From: Mesorhizobium sp.
Lineage (GTDB): Bacteria > Pseudomonadota > Alphaproteobacteria > Rhizobiales > Rhizobiaceae
DNA length: 64,000 nucleotides
Direction: 5' to 3'
Assembly (NCBI RefSeq): GCF_004963255.1
Contig: NZ_SUGA01000014.1
Location: 62,001-126,000 of the forward strand
Shown here: positions 47,666 through 59,908 of the stretch, piece by piece
Layout of the letters: every line of letters starts with the position of its first letter
Numbering within the stretch: position 1 is the stretch's first letter
Translations under genes and position numbers: made by a program
Notes under the pieces: generated by a model
The model's database searches: none
Told to the model about the DNA's origin: nothing
The model's input: only the letters and a program-made list of their open reading frames with translations

Positions 47666-48410
47666 GCCCGGCTCAAACCGCGCGCCGGAAACCGGCGCCT
47701 TCTTCCAGCGCGACCGCCAGTGGCATCCGGCGGCCTTCACGCCGAACTATAAGAGCTCGGTTCTGCGCTCGCCACAGAAAGCGTTGTTGTCGTTCGACAA
47801 CACGCTGTCGGAACTGACCGGTCCGGTGTTCGGGCACGCGATGCTCGGCGAGCTCGACAACGACCTGATCCACAATTTCGCCAAGGCCGGCGAGAGCGCC
47901 ATTGGCGAGCGCATCATCGTCCATGGACGGGTGCTCGACGAGCGCGGCAAGGGTGTGCCCGGCGTGCTGCTCGAATTCTGGCAGGCCAATGCGGGCGGCC
48001 GCTACCGCCACAAGAAGGACGGCTATCTCGCACCGCTCGATCCGAATTTCGGCGGCTGCGGCCGCACGATCACCGGTGAAGACGGCAGCTACGCTTTTCG
48101 CACCGTCAGGCCTGGGCCCTATCCGTGGCCGAACGGTCCGAACGACTGGCGGCCGGCGCATATCCATTTTTCCGTGTTCGGCCACGGCTTCGCCCAGCGG
48201 CTGATCACGCAGATGTATTTCGAGGGCGATCCGCTGATTTGGCGCTGCCCGATCGTCGGCGGCATTTCCAACAAGGAAGCTGTCGAGGCGTTGATCGCCG
48301 CGCTCGATATGCAGTCGACCATTCCGATGGATGCGCTCGCCTACAAGTTCGACATCGTGCTGCGCGGGCGACGCTCGACGCTGTTCGAGAACAGGCCGGA
48401 GGGCAATTGA
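47658..48410 (+). CDS. pcaH: Protocatechuate 3,4-dioxygenase beta subunit
   Basis: [43 protein letters not shown]; start moved from 47469 to ATG 47658. Confidence 0.96.
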   Translation: MAEPGSNRAPETGAFFQRDRQWHPAAFTPNYKSSVLRSPQKALLSFDNTLSELTGPVFGHAMLGELDNDLIHNFAKAGESAIGERIIVHGRVLDERGKGVPGVLLEFWQANAGGRYRHKKDGYLAPLDPNFGGCGRTITGEDGSYAFRTVRPGPYPWPNGPNDWRPAHIHFSVFGHGFAQRLITQMYFEGDPLIWRCPIVGGISNKEAVEALIAALDMQSTIPMDALAYKFDIVLRGRRSTLFENRPEGN

Positions 48411-49024
48411 TGGCGCAGTCGCTCGACCGGCTGAAGGAGAGCCCTTCGCAGACCGCCGGCCCCTATGTGCATATCGGGCTGACGCCGAATTTCTGCGGCA
48501 TCGGCGGCGTCTATCAGAGCGACCTCGGCTCGACGATGCTCAACGGCGAGACCAAGGGCGAGCACATCGAGCTGCGCATCCGCGTGCTCGACGGCACCGG
48601 CACGCCGCTCAAGGACGCGCTGATCGAGATCTGGCAGGCGGATGCCAACGGGCTTTACAACTCGCCGGCCGAATTGCGCGGCGCTGCCGATCCGAATTTC
48701 CAGGGGTGGGGCCGGCAGCCGACCGACATGGAGACCGGCGTCTGCCTGTTCCGCACGATCAAGCCCGGCCGCGTGCCGTTTCGCGACGGGCGGCTGATGG
48801 CGCCGCACATCACGCTGTGGATCGTGGCGCGCGGCATCAATATCGGCCTGCTCACTCGGCTCTACTTCTCCGACGAGGAGAAGGCCAATGCCGAGGATCC
48901 GATCCTCGCCCGCATCGAGCATCGCGTTCGCGTGCCGACGCTGATCGCCGAGCGCCAGGGCGACACTTACGTCTTCGATGTCCACCTGCAGGGCGAAAAG
49001 GAGACGGTCTTCTTCGACAGCTGA
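48410..49024 (+). CDS. pcaG: Protocatechuate 3,4-dioxygenase alpha subunit
   Basis: ESPSQTAGPYVHIGLTPNFCG, IEIWQADANGLYNSP, APHITLWIVARGINIGLLTRLYF; 1-nt overlap with pcaH. Confidence 0.96.
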   Translation: MAQSLDRLKESPSQTAGPYVHIGLTPNFCGIGGVYQSDLGSTMLNGETKGEHIELRIRVLDGTGTPLKDALIEIWQADANGLYNSPAELRGAADPNFQGWGRQPTDMETGVCLFRTIKPGRVPFRDGRLMAPHITLWIVARGINIGLLTRLYFSDEEKANAEDPILARIEHRVRVPTLIAERQGDTYVFDVHLQGEKETVFFDS

Positions 49025-49035
49025 CCGCGACCAAT

Positions 49036-51260
<2,225 letters not shown>

Positions 51261-51273
51261 TCGACTGGAGCGG

Positions 51274-52479
51274 TCAAACCCGTTCCAGCGCGATGGCGAT
51301 GCCCTGGCCGACGCCGATGCACATGGTGGCCATGGCCAGCTTGCCACCGCGCTCGCTGAGCTCGAGCGCCGCCGTGCCGGTGATGCGGGCGCCGGACATG
51401 CCGAGCGGGTGACCGAGCGCGATCGCGCCGCCATTCGGATTGACGTGCGCGGCGTCCTCGGCGATGCCGAGCTGGCGTAGCACCGCGATGCCTTGCGAGG
51501 CGAAGGCCTCGTTCAATTCGACCACGTCGAATTGATCCGGGGTGAGGCCGAGGCGGGCGCAAAGCTTCTTCGTGGCCGGGGCGGGGCCAATGCCCATGAT
51601 GCGCGGCGCAACGCCCGCGACGGCACCGCCGAGGATGCGGGCGATCGGCGTCAGGCCGTGCTTCTTCGCCGCTGCCTCGGAGGCGATGATCAGGGCAGCC
51701 GCGCCGTCATTGACGCCGGAAGCGTTGCCGGCGGTGACTGTGCCGCCCTGGCGGAACGGCGTCGGCAACTTGGCCAGCGTCTCGACGGTGGTGCCCGCGC
51801 GGGGATGCTCGTCCTTCGAGACGACGATCGCATCGCCTTTCCTTTGCGGGATGGTCACCGGCGTGATCTCCTTCGCCAGCCGGCCATTGGCCTGCGCGGC
51901 CACTGCCTTGTCTTGGCTGCGCACCGCGAAGGCGTCCTGGTCGGCTCGGGAGACGGAAAATTCCTCGGCGACGTTCTCGCCGGTCTCCGGCATGGAATCG
52001 ACGCCATACTGCTTCTTCATCAGCGGGTTGACGAAGCGCCAGCCGATGGTGGTGTCGTAGATCTCGGCATTACGCGAGAAGGCGGTGTCGGCCTTCGGCA
52101 TGACGAAGGGCGCGCGGCTCATCGATTCCACACCGCCGGCGATCATCAGTTCGGCCTCGCCTGATTTGATGGCGCGTGCGGCGATGGTGACGGCATCCAT
52201 GCCCGAACCGCACAGGCGGTTGACGGTCGAACCGGGAATGTCCTGCGGGAGGCCGGCAAGCAGCAGCGCCATGCGCGCCACGTTGCGGTTGTCCTCGCCC
52301 GCCTGGTTGGCGCAGCCATAGACGACGTCGTCTACGGCGGTCCAGTCGAGACTCTTGTTGTGCTCGACCAGCGCTCGCAACGGGATGGCGCCGAGATCGT
52401 CCGCGCGCACGGAGGACAGTGAACCGCCGAAGCGGCCGATGGGCGTGCGGATGTAATCGCAGATGAAGGCTTCAGCCAT
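51274..52479 (-). CDS. pcaF: 3-oxoadipyl-CoA thiolase
   Basis: NRLCGSGMDAVT, NPNGGAIALGHPLGMSGARI, C-terminal CIGVGQGIA thiolase signatures next to pcaIJ. Confidence 0.95.
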   Translation of the reverse strand: MAEAFICDYIRTPIGRFGGSLSSVRADDLGAIPLRALVEHNKSLDWTAVDDVVYGCANQAGEDNRNVARMALLLAGLPQDIPGSTVNRLCGSGMDAVTIAARAIKSGEAELMIAGGVESMSRAPFVMPKADTAFSRNAEIYDTTIGWRFVNPLMKKQYGVDSMPETGENVAEEFSVSRADQDAFAVRSQDKAVAAQANGRLAKEITPVTIPQRKGDAIVVSKDEHPRAGTTVETLAKLPTPFRQGGTVTAGNASGVNDGAAALIIASEAAAKKHGLTPIARILGGAVAGVAPRIMGIGPAPATKKLCARLGLTPDQFDVVELNEAFASQGIAVLRQLGIAEDAAHVNPNGGAIALGHPLGMSGARITGTAALELSERGGKLAMATMCIGVGQGIAIALERV

Positions 52480-53283
52480 TTATGCAGCTTTCCCTTTCGC
52501 GGTCCCTTGATGCGCTGCCTTGGTGCGGGCCTGCAGGTCGCGCAATGTCTTCAGCTCGAGTTCCGTCGGCGCTGGCGTCTCGTCAAGGGCCTCGGCGAAC
52601 TTGACCGTCCAGCCACAAGTTTCCTGCACCTGCGCGCGCGTGACGCCTGGATGCAGCGACACGACGGTGAATTCCTTGGTGATCGGGTCAGGCTTCCAGA
52701 TGGCGAGGTCGGTGATCAGAAGCGTCGGGCCGGCGGTATCGATGCCGAGCCGCTGGCGGTGATCGCCGCCGTCGCCATGACCGAAGGAGGTGAAGAAGTC
52801 GATCTTCTCGACCATGCCGCGCTTCGACTGCGGCATGGTGATGTAGACCTGCCGCGACGAGGTGGCGATCTCCGGCGCGCCGCCGCCGCCGGGCAGGCGG
52901 GTCTTGGGATGCGCATAGTCGCCGATGACGGTGGTATTGATGTTGCCGAATTTGTCGAGCTGAGCGGCGCCCAGGAAGCCGATCGAGATGCGGCCGCCCT
53001 GCAGCCAGTAGCGGAACATCTCCGGCACCGCGACGGTGGTGACCGCCGTCTCGCACAATTCGCCGTCGCCGATCGACAGAGGCAGCACGTCCGGCGCTGT
53101 GCCGATGGTGCCGCTCTCATAGATCAGCGTGATGTCGGGCGCATGCGTCAGCCGCGCGACGTTGCAGGCGGCCGACGGCGCGCCGATGCCGACGAAGCAG
53201 ACATCGTCGCTTTTCAAGGCGCGGCTGGCGGCGATCGTCATCATCTCGTTGGGGGTGAAGCCCAGATTGCCGGCGTCGCTCAT
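52480..53283 (-). CDS. pcaJ: 3-oxoacid (3-oxoadipate) CoA-transferase subunit B
   Basis: CoA-transferase family; ESGTIG and LPGGGGAPEIATSSR; start moved from 53397 to 53283. Confidence 0.93.
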   Translation of the reverse strand: MSDAGNLGFTPNEMMTIAASRALKSDDVCFVGIGAPSAACNVARLTHAPDITLIYESGTIGTAPDVLPLSIGDGELCETAVTTVAVPEMFRYWLQGGRISIGFLGAAQLDKFGNINTTVIGDYAHPKTRLPGGGGAPEIATSSRQVYITMPQSKRGMVEKIDFFTSFGHGDGGDHRQRLGIDTAGPTLLITDLAIWKPDPITKEFTVVSLHPGVTRAQVQETCGWTVKFAEALDETPAPTELELKTLRDLQARTKAAHQGTAKGKAA

Positions 53284-54137
53284 GCGGCTTTCCTCAAATG
53301 CCCGACGCGACCGGCAAAGTCGTCCGCGCTGCTCTCGATGACGTACTTCCGGATCCACGCCTGGAAGCGGTCGCGGTCGGCGGCGATCTCGTCCCATTCG
53401 AGATAGGCGGCGTTGTCGCGCTCGTAATAGCCATGCGTGTAGGAAGGATGCGAGCCGCCCGGGACGACCGAGATGGCGGCGATCGTCCAGCTCGGCAGCA
53501 CGGTGAGGTTGGGGTGCAGATCGTCGAAATTGTCGACCACTTCTTCGACCGTCACCACCGCGCGCTTTGCCGCCAGCACCGCCTCCTTCTGGATGCCGAT
53601 GATGCCCTCGACCAGCACGTTGCCCTTCCGGTCCGCCTTCTGCGCGTGGATGAAGGTGACGTCCGGCCTTATCGCCGGGACGGCGGCCAGCACCTCGCCG
53701 GTGAAGGGGCAGGTGACCGATTTGATGTTCGGATTGACCGCGGCCAGACCGGCGCCGCGATAACCGCGGAACACCGCGCAGGGCAGGCCGGCGGCGCCCG
53801 CCTCATAGGCGTTGGCCATGCCGGCGTGGCTGTGCTCCTCCACCTCGATGGCGCGTGGAAAGCCGTTCTCGATGGCGTCGCGGGCGCGTCGCAACAGGCC
53901 GACGCCCGGATTGCCGACATAGGAGAAGACGATCTTCCTGGCCATGCCCATGCCGATCATCTGGTCGTAGATCAGGTCGGGCGTCATGCGGATCAGCGTC
54001 AGGTCGCGAAAGCCCTGGCGGATCGCCTCGTGCGCGGCGGCGGTAGGGATCAGATGGGTGAAGCCCTCGAAGGCCACTGTGTCGCCGTCGTGCAGGTTGT
54101 CCGCGACGGCTTCCTTCAGCGGCAGAAACTTCACCAT
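53280..54137 (-). CDS. pcaI: 3-oxoacid (3-oxoadipate) CoA-transferase subunit A
   Basis: CoA-transferase family; DGDTVAFEGFTHLIPTAAAHEAIRQG; start moved from 54179 to 54137. Confidence 0.93.
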   Translation of the reverse strand: MVKFLPLKEAVADNLHDGDTVAFEGFTHLIPTAAAHEAIRQGFRDLTLIRMTPDLIYDQMIGMGMARKIVFSYVGNPGVGLLRRARDAIENGFPRAIEVEEHSHAGMANAYEAGAAGLPCAVFRGYRGAGLAAVNPNIKSVTCPFTGEVLAAVPAIRPDVTFIHAQKADRKGNVLVEGIIGIQKEAVLAAKRAVVTVEEVVDNFDDLHPNLTVLPSWTIAAISVVPGGSHPSYTHGYYERDNAAYLEWDEIAADRDRFQAWIRKYVIESSADDFAGRVGHLRKAA

Positions 54138-54162
54138 TTTCCCACTCCGGCAAATCGGAAAA

Positions 54163-54177
54163 GTTCGCATTGCGAAC
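54163..54177. promoter_or_regulatory. Predicted PcaR (IclR-type) operator in the pcaI/pcaR divergent region
   Basis: Perfect palindrome GTTCGCA-T-TGCGAAC, resembling the GTTCG...CGAAC/CGCAC operators of IclR-type pca regulators. Confidence 0.75.
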
Positions 54178-54230
54178 ATATGTTTGATATGTGATACTTT
54201 TTAATCTGACCCGAATTGGGAGTCAATGTC

Positions 54231-55010
54231 ATGGAAGCGGTGGCGGAGGATGAGGCTGGCTCACGCGATCATGTCGGCTCGCTGCAGCGCGGCCTGGCGG
54301 TGATGGAAATCCTCGCGCGCCATCCGGGCGGCATGACGCTGACTGAGATGGCGGAGGAGGCAGGTCTCGCCCGCGCCGGCGCGCGGCGCTTCCTGCTGAC
54401 GTTGGTCGCCACGGGCTATGCGACGCAGTCCGGCCGGCTGTTCTCGCTGTCGCCGCGCCTTTTGACGGTTGCGCGGACCTGGCTCGGCGGCGCATCGCTC
54501 TGGACTTTCGCCGCACCCATCATGCGCGAGGTAGCGGGGAAATTCGACGAAGCCTGCAATGCGGCGGTGCTGTCGGGCGAGGACGTCGTCTATGTCGCGC
54601 GCATTCCAGGACGACGAATCTTGAGCGTGGCGCTCGATGTCGGTACGAGGCTGCCGGCCTATTGCACGTCGATGGGGCGGGTTTTGCTTGCCGGCCTGCC
54701 GGCGGACGATTTGAAGGCCTTCCTGGCGCAAGCGACCATCGAGCGGCGAACGCCAAAGACGATCACCAGCCGGGCCGCGCTCGGCAAGGCCATCGACAAG
54801 GCGAGGGCGGACGGCTTCGCCATCGTCGACGAGGAGCTGGAGCTCGGCCTGCGTTCGGTTGCTGTGCCGATCGTCGATCGCGCCGGCCGCACCGTCGCCG
54901 CCATCAACGTCTCGACGCAGTCGGCGCGTTTCTCGGTCGAGGCGATGGAGCGGGAGATACTGCCGGTGCTGCGGAAGGCCAAGCAGCGCGTCGAGGAATT
55001 TTTTGTTTGA
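54231..55010 (+). CDS. pcaR: IclR family regulator of the beta-ketoadipate pathway
   Basis: GSLQRGLAVMEILARHPGGMTLTEMAEEAGLARAGARRFLLTL; divergent from pcaI. Confidence 0.92.
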   Translation: MEAVAEDEAGSRDHVGSLQRGLAVMEILARHPGGMTLTEMAEEAGLARAGARRFLLTLVATGYATQSGRLFSLSPRLLTVARTWLGGASLWTFAAPIMREVAGKFDEACNAAVLSGEDVVYVARIPGRRILSVALDVGTRLPAYCTSMGRVLLAGLPADDLKAFLAQATIERRTPKTITSRAALGKAIDKARADGFAIVDEELELGLRSVAVPIVDRAGRTVAAINVSTQSARFSVEAMEREILPVLRKAKQRVEEFFV

Positions 55011-55055
55011 TCCGCTATTGTCGTCGGCGCTGCCAATTGTCTCAGGCGGGCGCTG

Positions 55056-55106
55056 CCCCTCATCCGGCTGCCGCCACCTTCTCCCCGTTTAGAGACGGGG
55101 AGAAGG
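55056..55106. repeat. Intergenic palindrome of the same CTCATCCGG/CCTTCTCCCC family as 38084-38243; possible terminator for pcaR
   Basis: CCCCTCATCCGGCTGCCGCCA followed by a perfect 12-bp stem CCTTCTCCCCGT-TTAGAG-ACGGGGAGAAGG. Confidence 0.8.
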
Positions 55107-55141
55107 AGCTGGCCGTTGACGCTTCATTTCTGATACGCTAA

Positions 55142-55172
55142 TGAACAGGATTATACAGGTTCATTGAACAGG
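55142..55172. promoter_or_regulatory. Candidate GntR operator region upstream of 55180
   Basis: Two TGAACAGG direct repeats (55142-55149, 55165-55172) and palindrome GTTCA-T-TGAAC (55159-55169). Confidence 0.55.
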
Positions 55173-55179
55173 TATCGAT

Positions 55180-55905
55180 ATGGCTCGTCGCGCGATGCAG
55201 CTCTCTCCCGGCACGGGCAAGCCCGAGCAGATCGCGACGGTTCTGGAGCATGAGATACGCTCGGGCGTGCTCGGCTTCGGCGACCGCCTGCAGAGCGAGA
55301 ACGAGCTCGTCCAACGCTTCTCCGTCAGCCGCAACACAGTCCGCAAGGGGCTCGAGGAACTGTCGAACCGCGGGCTGATCACCACCAAGGTCGGCATCGG
55401 TTCCTTCGTCACCTTCGACGGCATGCCGGTCGACGACGCGATCGGCTGGTCGCGCGCGCTTGCCAATGCCGGCGCCAATGCCGAGACCCGTACCTTGCGG
55501 CTCGAGATCATCGAGGACGCTGAACTGGCGGCGAGGCTCGGGGTTGAGAGCCCATCCTTCATCGCCGTCGACCGTGCCCGCACCAATGCCGATGACGGCC
55601 ACGCCATCTCGATCGAGCGGAGCCGCCTGCCGCTGTCGCCCGAACTGGAAGACATTCCCTTGCGCGGCCTGCGCGAAGGCACGCTGCACCAGACGCTGCG
55701 CGGGGCGGGGCTCGTGCCCGATCACGGCGAGGAGTGGGTCGATATCGAAATGCTGAGCGCCGCCGACGCCGCGATCCTCGCCTGCGCGCCCGGCACGCCG
55801 TTTCTGCGCACGCGCCGGCTGACGCGCGCCGCCGACGGGCGCGCCATCGAATTCGTCACCAGCCTGCTCAACCCGGCGCATTTCGCGCTGCATCTGGAGT
55901 TCTGA
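55180..55905 (+). CDS. GntR family regulator (HutC/UTRA subfamily)
   Basis: LQSENELVQRFSVSRNTVRKGLEELSNRGLITTKVGIGSFV winged HTH plus UTRA-type domain. Confidence 0.93.
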   Translation: MARRAMQLSPGTGKPEQIATVLEHEIRSGVLGFGDRLQSENELVQRFSVSRNTVRKGLEELSNRGLITTKVGIGSFVTFDGMPVDDAIGWSRALANAGANAETRTLRLEIIEDAELAARLGVESPSFIAVDRARTNADDGHAISIERSRLPLSPELEDIPLRGLREGTLHQTLRGAGLVPDHGEEWVDIEMLSAADAAILACAPGTPFLRTRRLTRAADGRAIEFVTSLLNPAHFALHLEF

Positions 55906-55907
55906 GC

Positions 55908-56939
55908 ATGGTGGGGGAGGCGATAGATCGGGCCATGGGCGCGCTGATCGGCGGGGCGCTGGGCGACGCGCTGGGCATGCCGACGCAGCTTCTGTCGCCG
56001 GGCCGCATCGCCGAACTTTACGGCCATGTCGAGGATTTCGTCGCACCCTCAGCCGATCACCCGGTGTCGAAAGGGCTGCCGGCCGGCGCGATCACCGACG
56101 ACACCGAGCAGGCGCTGCTGCTCGGCCGCATCCTGGTCGAGTCCGGCGATCGCTTCGACCATGCACACTGGGTCAACGCGCTGCTCGGCTGGGAGCGCGA
56201 CGTCAAGGCACGCGGCAGCTACGACCTGCTCGGACCATCGACCAAGCGCGCCATCGACGCTATCAACAGCGGTGTGCCGGCCGAAGAGGCCGGGCGCGCC
56301 GGCGACACCAATGGCGCGGCGATGCGCATCGCGCCGGTCGGCATCATGATGCCGCCGGAGCCCCTTGCCGCACTCGTCGCCAAGGTGGCGGAAACCTGCC
56401 GGGCCACGCACAACACATCCATCGCAATAGCCTCCGCCAGTGCCGTTGCCGCCGCTGTCAGTCTCGGCGTTTCGGGCGGCGACTGGCGCGCCGCTTCCGG
56501 TCATGGGGTCGCGGCGGCCAGACTTGGCGCCACGCTTGGCCATTGGGTCACCGGCGGCGACATCGCCGCGCGCATTGTCTGGGCGCAGGAGCTTGTCCGC
56601 GGCAAGGCGGAGAAGGAAGCCATCAAGCTGATGGTCGACCTGATCGGCACCGGCGTCGCCAGCCAGGAATCGGTGCCGGCCGCCTTCGCGGTGCTGGAGG
56701 TCGCGCAAGGCGACGCCTGGCGGGCTGCTGTCATTGCCGCCAATCTCGGCGGCGACACCGACACGATCGGGGCGATTGCCGCCGGCATGGCCGGCGCCTG
56801 CGCCGGCCTGTCGAAGCTGCCGCAGGACCGCATTGCCGAGCTGAAAGGCATCGACATCGCGGAGGTCCGCGCGCTGGCTGCGGATCTGGTCGTGGCCCGG
56901 ACGGCCAAGACCGGTCCAGGCAAGGAGGACGCGGCGTGA
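55908..56939 (+). CDS. ADP-ribosylglycohydrolase family protein
   Basis: GALIGGALGDALGMPTQ, AITDDTEQALLLGRIL, NLGGDTDTIGAIAAGMAGA; start moved from 55734 to ATG 55908. Confidence 0.93.
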   Translation: MVGEAIDRAMGALIGGALGDALGMPTQLLSPGRIAELYGHVEDFVAPSADHPVSKGLPAGAITDDTEQALLLGRILVESGDRFDHAHWVNALLGWERDVKARGSYDLLGPSTKRAIDAINSGVPAEEAGRAGDTNGAAMRIAPVGIMMPPEPLAALVAKVAETCRATHNTSIAIASASAVAAAVSLGVSGGDWRAASGHGVAAARLGATLGHWVTGGDIAARIVWAQELVRGKAEKEAIKLMVDLIGTGVASQESVPAAFAVLEVAQGDAWRAAVIAANLGGDTDTIGAIAAGMAGACAGLSKLPQDRIAELKGIDIAEVRALAADLVVARTAKTGPGKEDAA

Positions 56940-57910
56940 GCGGTCGGCTCGTCCATGTCGGCAGCGCGGTGGTGGACTACGTCTACCGCATCGACACCTT
57001 GCCGGCAGCCGGCGCGGAAAAGACCGCGTCAGCTTACGCCCGCGTCGCCGGCGGCGGTTTCAACATGATGGCCGCCGCAAGCCGCACCGGCATGAAGGTT
57101 GTGTTCGGCGGCCAGCTCGGCACCGGGCCGGACGGAGACTTCCTGCGCGCCGCCTTCGCCGCCGAAGGCATCGAGACGCTGACACCGCCGTTGCCCTTGA
57201 TGGATAGCGGCAATTGCGTCGCCATGATCAGCGGCGACGCGGAGCGCACCTTCGTTTCGTGGCCGGGCGCCGAGAGCCGGCTCACACCGGACATGATGAA
57301 GCCGGTCCAAGTCGTTTCGGGCGACTGGGTTTTCACCTCGGGCTATACGCTGAGCTATCCCGGCAGCCGCGATGCGCTGGCCGGCTGGATCGAGGCGCTG
57401 CCGGCAGGCATTCCTTTCGTCTTCGATCCGACGCCGGTGATCGCCGATATTCCGCGCCCGATCCTCGACAGGGTGCTGGCGCGCACGACCTGGCTGAGCT
57501 GCAATACCAATGAGGCCGCCGAAATAGCGGGTGCCGGCGACGCCCAGACCGTCGCCATCCGGTTGCTCGCCGAGCATTGCCCCAGCGCCGAAGGCGTCGT
57601 CATCCGTGCCGGCGCGCGTGGCTGCCTGGTGCGCATGGCCGACGGCGGCACCCGCGCGGTGCCGGGTTTCGAGGTCGAAGCCGTCGACACCAACGGGGCC
57701 GGCGACACGCATATCGGCGCCTTCGTCAGTGGCCTTTCGCGCGGCATGTCCGCTTGCGAGGCGGCACGCTACGCCAATGCCGCCGCCGCGCTTTCGGTCA
57801 CTCGCCATGGCGGGTCCTCGGCGCCGACCGACACGGAGATCCAGGAATTCCTGACCGAGCGCGGCGAAGCGATGACCGCGCCTGGCCGGGCGGACGCGAC
57901 TGCAACTTAA
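56936..57910 (+). CDS. PfkB family carbohydrate kinase
   Basis: GGGFNMMAAASRTGMKVVFGGQLG and VDTNGAGDTHIGAFVSGL; GTG start overlapping the previous stop. Confidence 0.9.
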   Translation: MSGRLVHVGSAVVDYVYRIDTLPAAGAEKTASAYARVAGGGFNMMAAASRTGMKVVFGGQLGTGPDGDFLRAAFAAEGIETLTPPLPLMDSGNCVAMISGDAERTFVSWPGAESRLTPDMMKPVQVVSGDWVFTSGYTLSYPGSRDALAGWIEALPAGIPFVFDPTPVIADIPRPILDRVLARTTWLSCNTNEAAEIAGAGDAQTVAIRLLAEHCPSAEGVVIRAGARGCLVRMADGGTRAVPGFEVEAVDTNGAGDTHIGAFVSGLSRGMSACEAARYANAAAALSVTRHGGSSAPTDTEIQEFLTERGEAMTAPGRADATAT

Positions 57911-57949
57911 CAAGCCCGTCAATCGGGCAAACGATGAGAGGAAAAGAAC

Positions 57950-59014
57950 ATGCGCATGCCCAGACTGACCGCTTTTCTGACGGCCACCGCCGTCTTCGTC
58001 TCCGCATTGACGTTTGCCGCACAAGCCGCTGAGGAAGTGCATGTGCTCAACTGGAAGGGCTACGGCGCCGACGAGCCGTGGGCGGTCGCCAATTTCGAGA
58101 AGGCGACCGGCTTCAAGGTGGTCAACGACTTCTTCAACTCCGAACAGGAGATGCTGACCAAGATCCGCACCAATCCCGGCCTCTACGACGTCGTTATGAT
58201 CAACGCCGCCTTCAACGACCAGGCGATGGCCGGCAAGCTGATCCAGCCGATCGACGTCTCGAAGCTTTCCAACTACGCCGATATCGCCAAGGACAAGGCC
58301 GGCTCGCCGATGCTCAACCATGACGGCAAGGTCTATGGCGTGCCGTGGGTGTGGGGCCTGACGGCTCTGGCCATCAACGAAAAGTCCTTCGACAAGCCGC
58401 CGACGAGCATCGCCGAAATGTGGGACCCGGCGCATAAGGGCCGCGTCATCATCCGCGACGACGCCGTCGAGGCGGTGCAGTTCGGCGCGATCGCTTCGGG
58501 TCAGAACATCAACGACATCAAGGATATGGACGCGGTCAAGGCGAAGCTCACCTCGCTGATGCCGCAAATCAAGACCTTCTGGAGCTCGGAGAACGACTGG
58601 AACCAGATGGTCGCTTCCAACCAGATCGACATCGGCACCTATTGGAGCGGCTCGGCCGACCGTGCCAAGACGCATTTCAAGCTGCCGGTCTCCCTCGTCA
58701 TCCCGCAGGAAGGCGCCGTCGCCTGGCTCGACGCCTTCTCGATTCCCGTCGGCTCGAAAAACGTGGCCGGCGCCGAGGCCTTCATCAACTACATGATCGA
58801 CCCGAAATTCTATGTCGAATGGGTCACCAAGGTCGGCGCGCCGGTTTCGGCCAACACCAAGGCGGTCGACGCGCTGCCCGAGGATGCCTTCAACCGCAAG
58901 GTCATGGGCAGCCCCGACGTCGCCAAGCGCATCCAGTTCCAGGCGCCGGTCACCGACGAGCAGCGCGAGAAGTATCTGGCGCTGTGGCAGGAGCTGAAGG
59001 TCAACGTGAAGTAA
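57950..59014 (+). CDS. Extracellular solute-binding protein (PotD/spermidine-putrescine type)
   Basis: Signal peptide; EEVHVLNWKGYGADEPWAVANFEKATGFKV. Confidence 0.9.
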   Translation: MRMPRLTAFLTATAVFVSALTFAAQAAEEVHVLNWKGYGADEPWAVANFEKATGFKVVNDFFNSEQEMLTKIRTNPGLYDVVMINAAFNDQAMAGKLIQPIDVSKLSNYADIAKDKAGSPMLNHDGKVYGVPWVWGLTALAINEKSFDKPPTSIAEMWDPAHKGRVIIRDDAVEAVQFGAIASGQNINDIKDMDAVKAKLTSLMPQIKTFWSSENDWNQMVASNQIDIGTYWSGSADRAKTHFKLPVSLVIPQEGAVAWLDAFSIPVGSKNVAGAEAFINYMIDPKFYVEWVTKVGAPVSANTKAVDALPEDAFNRKVMGSPDVAKRIQFQAPVTDEQREKYLALWQELKVNVK

Positions 59015-59038
59015 GGCGTCATTCGGGGAGGAGAGGCA

Positions 59039-59908
59039 ATGGCTGACCAGCTTGCGATCGGTTCGCGCCGCGGACTGAAACCGGCGCTGCCGCTTCTCCT
59101 TCCCGCCTATCTGTGGCTGACGGTGGCGATCTTCCTGCCGCTGTCGGCCATGGTCTTCTTCTCCTTCATGACCGACCTGCCGCTGGCCGGAAAGGAATGG
59201 TCGTTCACGCTCGGCAATTACGCCGCCTTCTTCTCGCAGAGCCTCTACTCGACGCTTCTGTTCGCCTCGTTGCGGCTCGGGCTCGAGGTGACGCTGTGGT
59301 GCGTCGTCATCGGCTATCCGGCGGCCTATGTGCTGGCCAAGGTGCTGAAGGGGCGCAGCCGCGAGGCGATCTTCCTGCTCGTCATCCTGCCCTTCTGGTC
59401 GAACGGGCTGGTGCGCATCTTCTCCTGGGCAATGGTGCTGCGCGAAGGCGGCATCCTCGACACGGCGCTCAACGCGGTGCTGCCGTTCAAGATCAACATC
59501 GATCTCATGTATTCCTATCCGGCCGTCATCATCGGCCTGGTGCACTCCTATGTGCCCTACATGGTGCTGACCTGTTATCTCACGCTGCAGGCGATCGACG
59601 ACTCGCTGATCGAGGCCGGCCGCTCGCTCGGCGCCTCGCGGCGGCAGGTGCTTTGGCGGGTGATCATCCCGCTGTCGATGCCAGGGCTGATCGCAGGCTC
59701 GGCGCTGATTTTCGTGCCGGTGGTCGGCTCCTTCATGGAACCGCGCATCCTCGGCGGCCGCACCGGCACCTTCTACGGCACCGTCATCGAGGACCAGTTC
59801 GTCGCCGTCTTCAACTGGCCGCTGGGCGCAGCACTTTCCTTCATCCTGCTCGCGGTCGTCCTGATCATCCTGGCGCTGGCGGCACCGGTCCTGCGGAGGG
59901 CCGGCTGA
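59039..59908 (+). CDS. ABC transporter permease (PotB type)
   Basis: EAGRSLGASRRQVLWRVIIPLSMPGLIAG EAA motif. Confidence 0.92.
   Translation: MADQLAIGSRRGLKPALPLLLPAYLWLTVAIFLPLSAMVFFSFMTDLPLAGKEWSFTLGNYAAFFSQSLYSTLLFASLRLGLEVTLWCVVIGYPAAYVLAKVLKGRSREAIFLLVILPFWSNGLVRIFSWAMVLREGGILDTALNAVLPFKINIDLMYSYPAVIIGLVHSYVPYMVLTCYLTLQAIDDSLIEAGRSLGASRRQVLWRVIIPLSMPGLIAGSALIFVPVVGSFMEPRILGGRTGTFYGTVIEDQFVAVFNWPLGAALSFILLAVVLIILALAAPVLRRAG

Noticed and set aside
57029-59545. 838-aa minus-strand ORF opposite the kinase and PotD/PotB genes
   Set aside because: Antisense artefact of high GC content; no recognisable domain.
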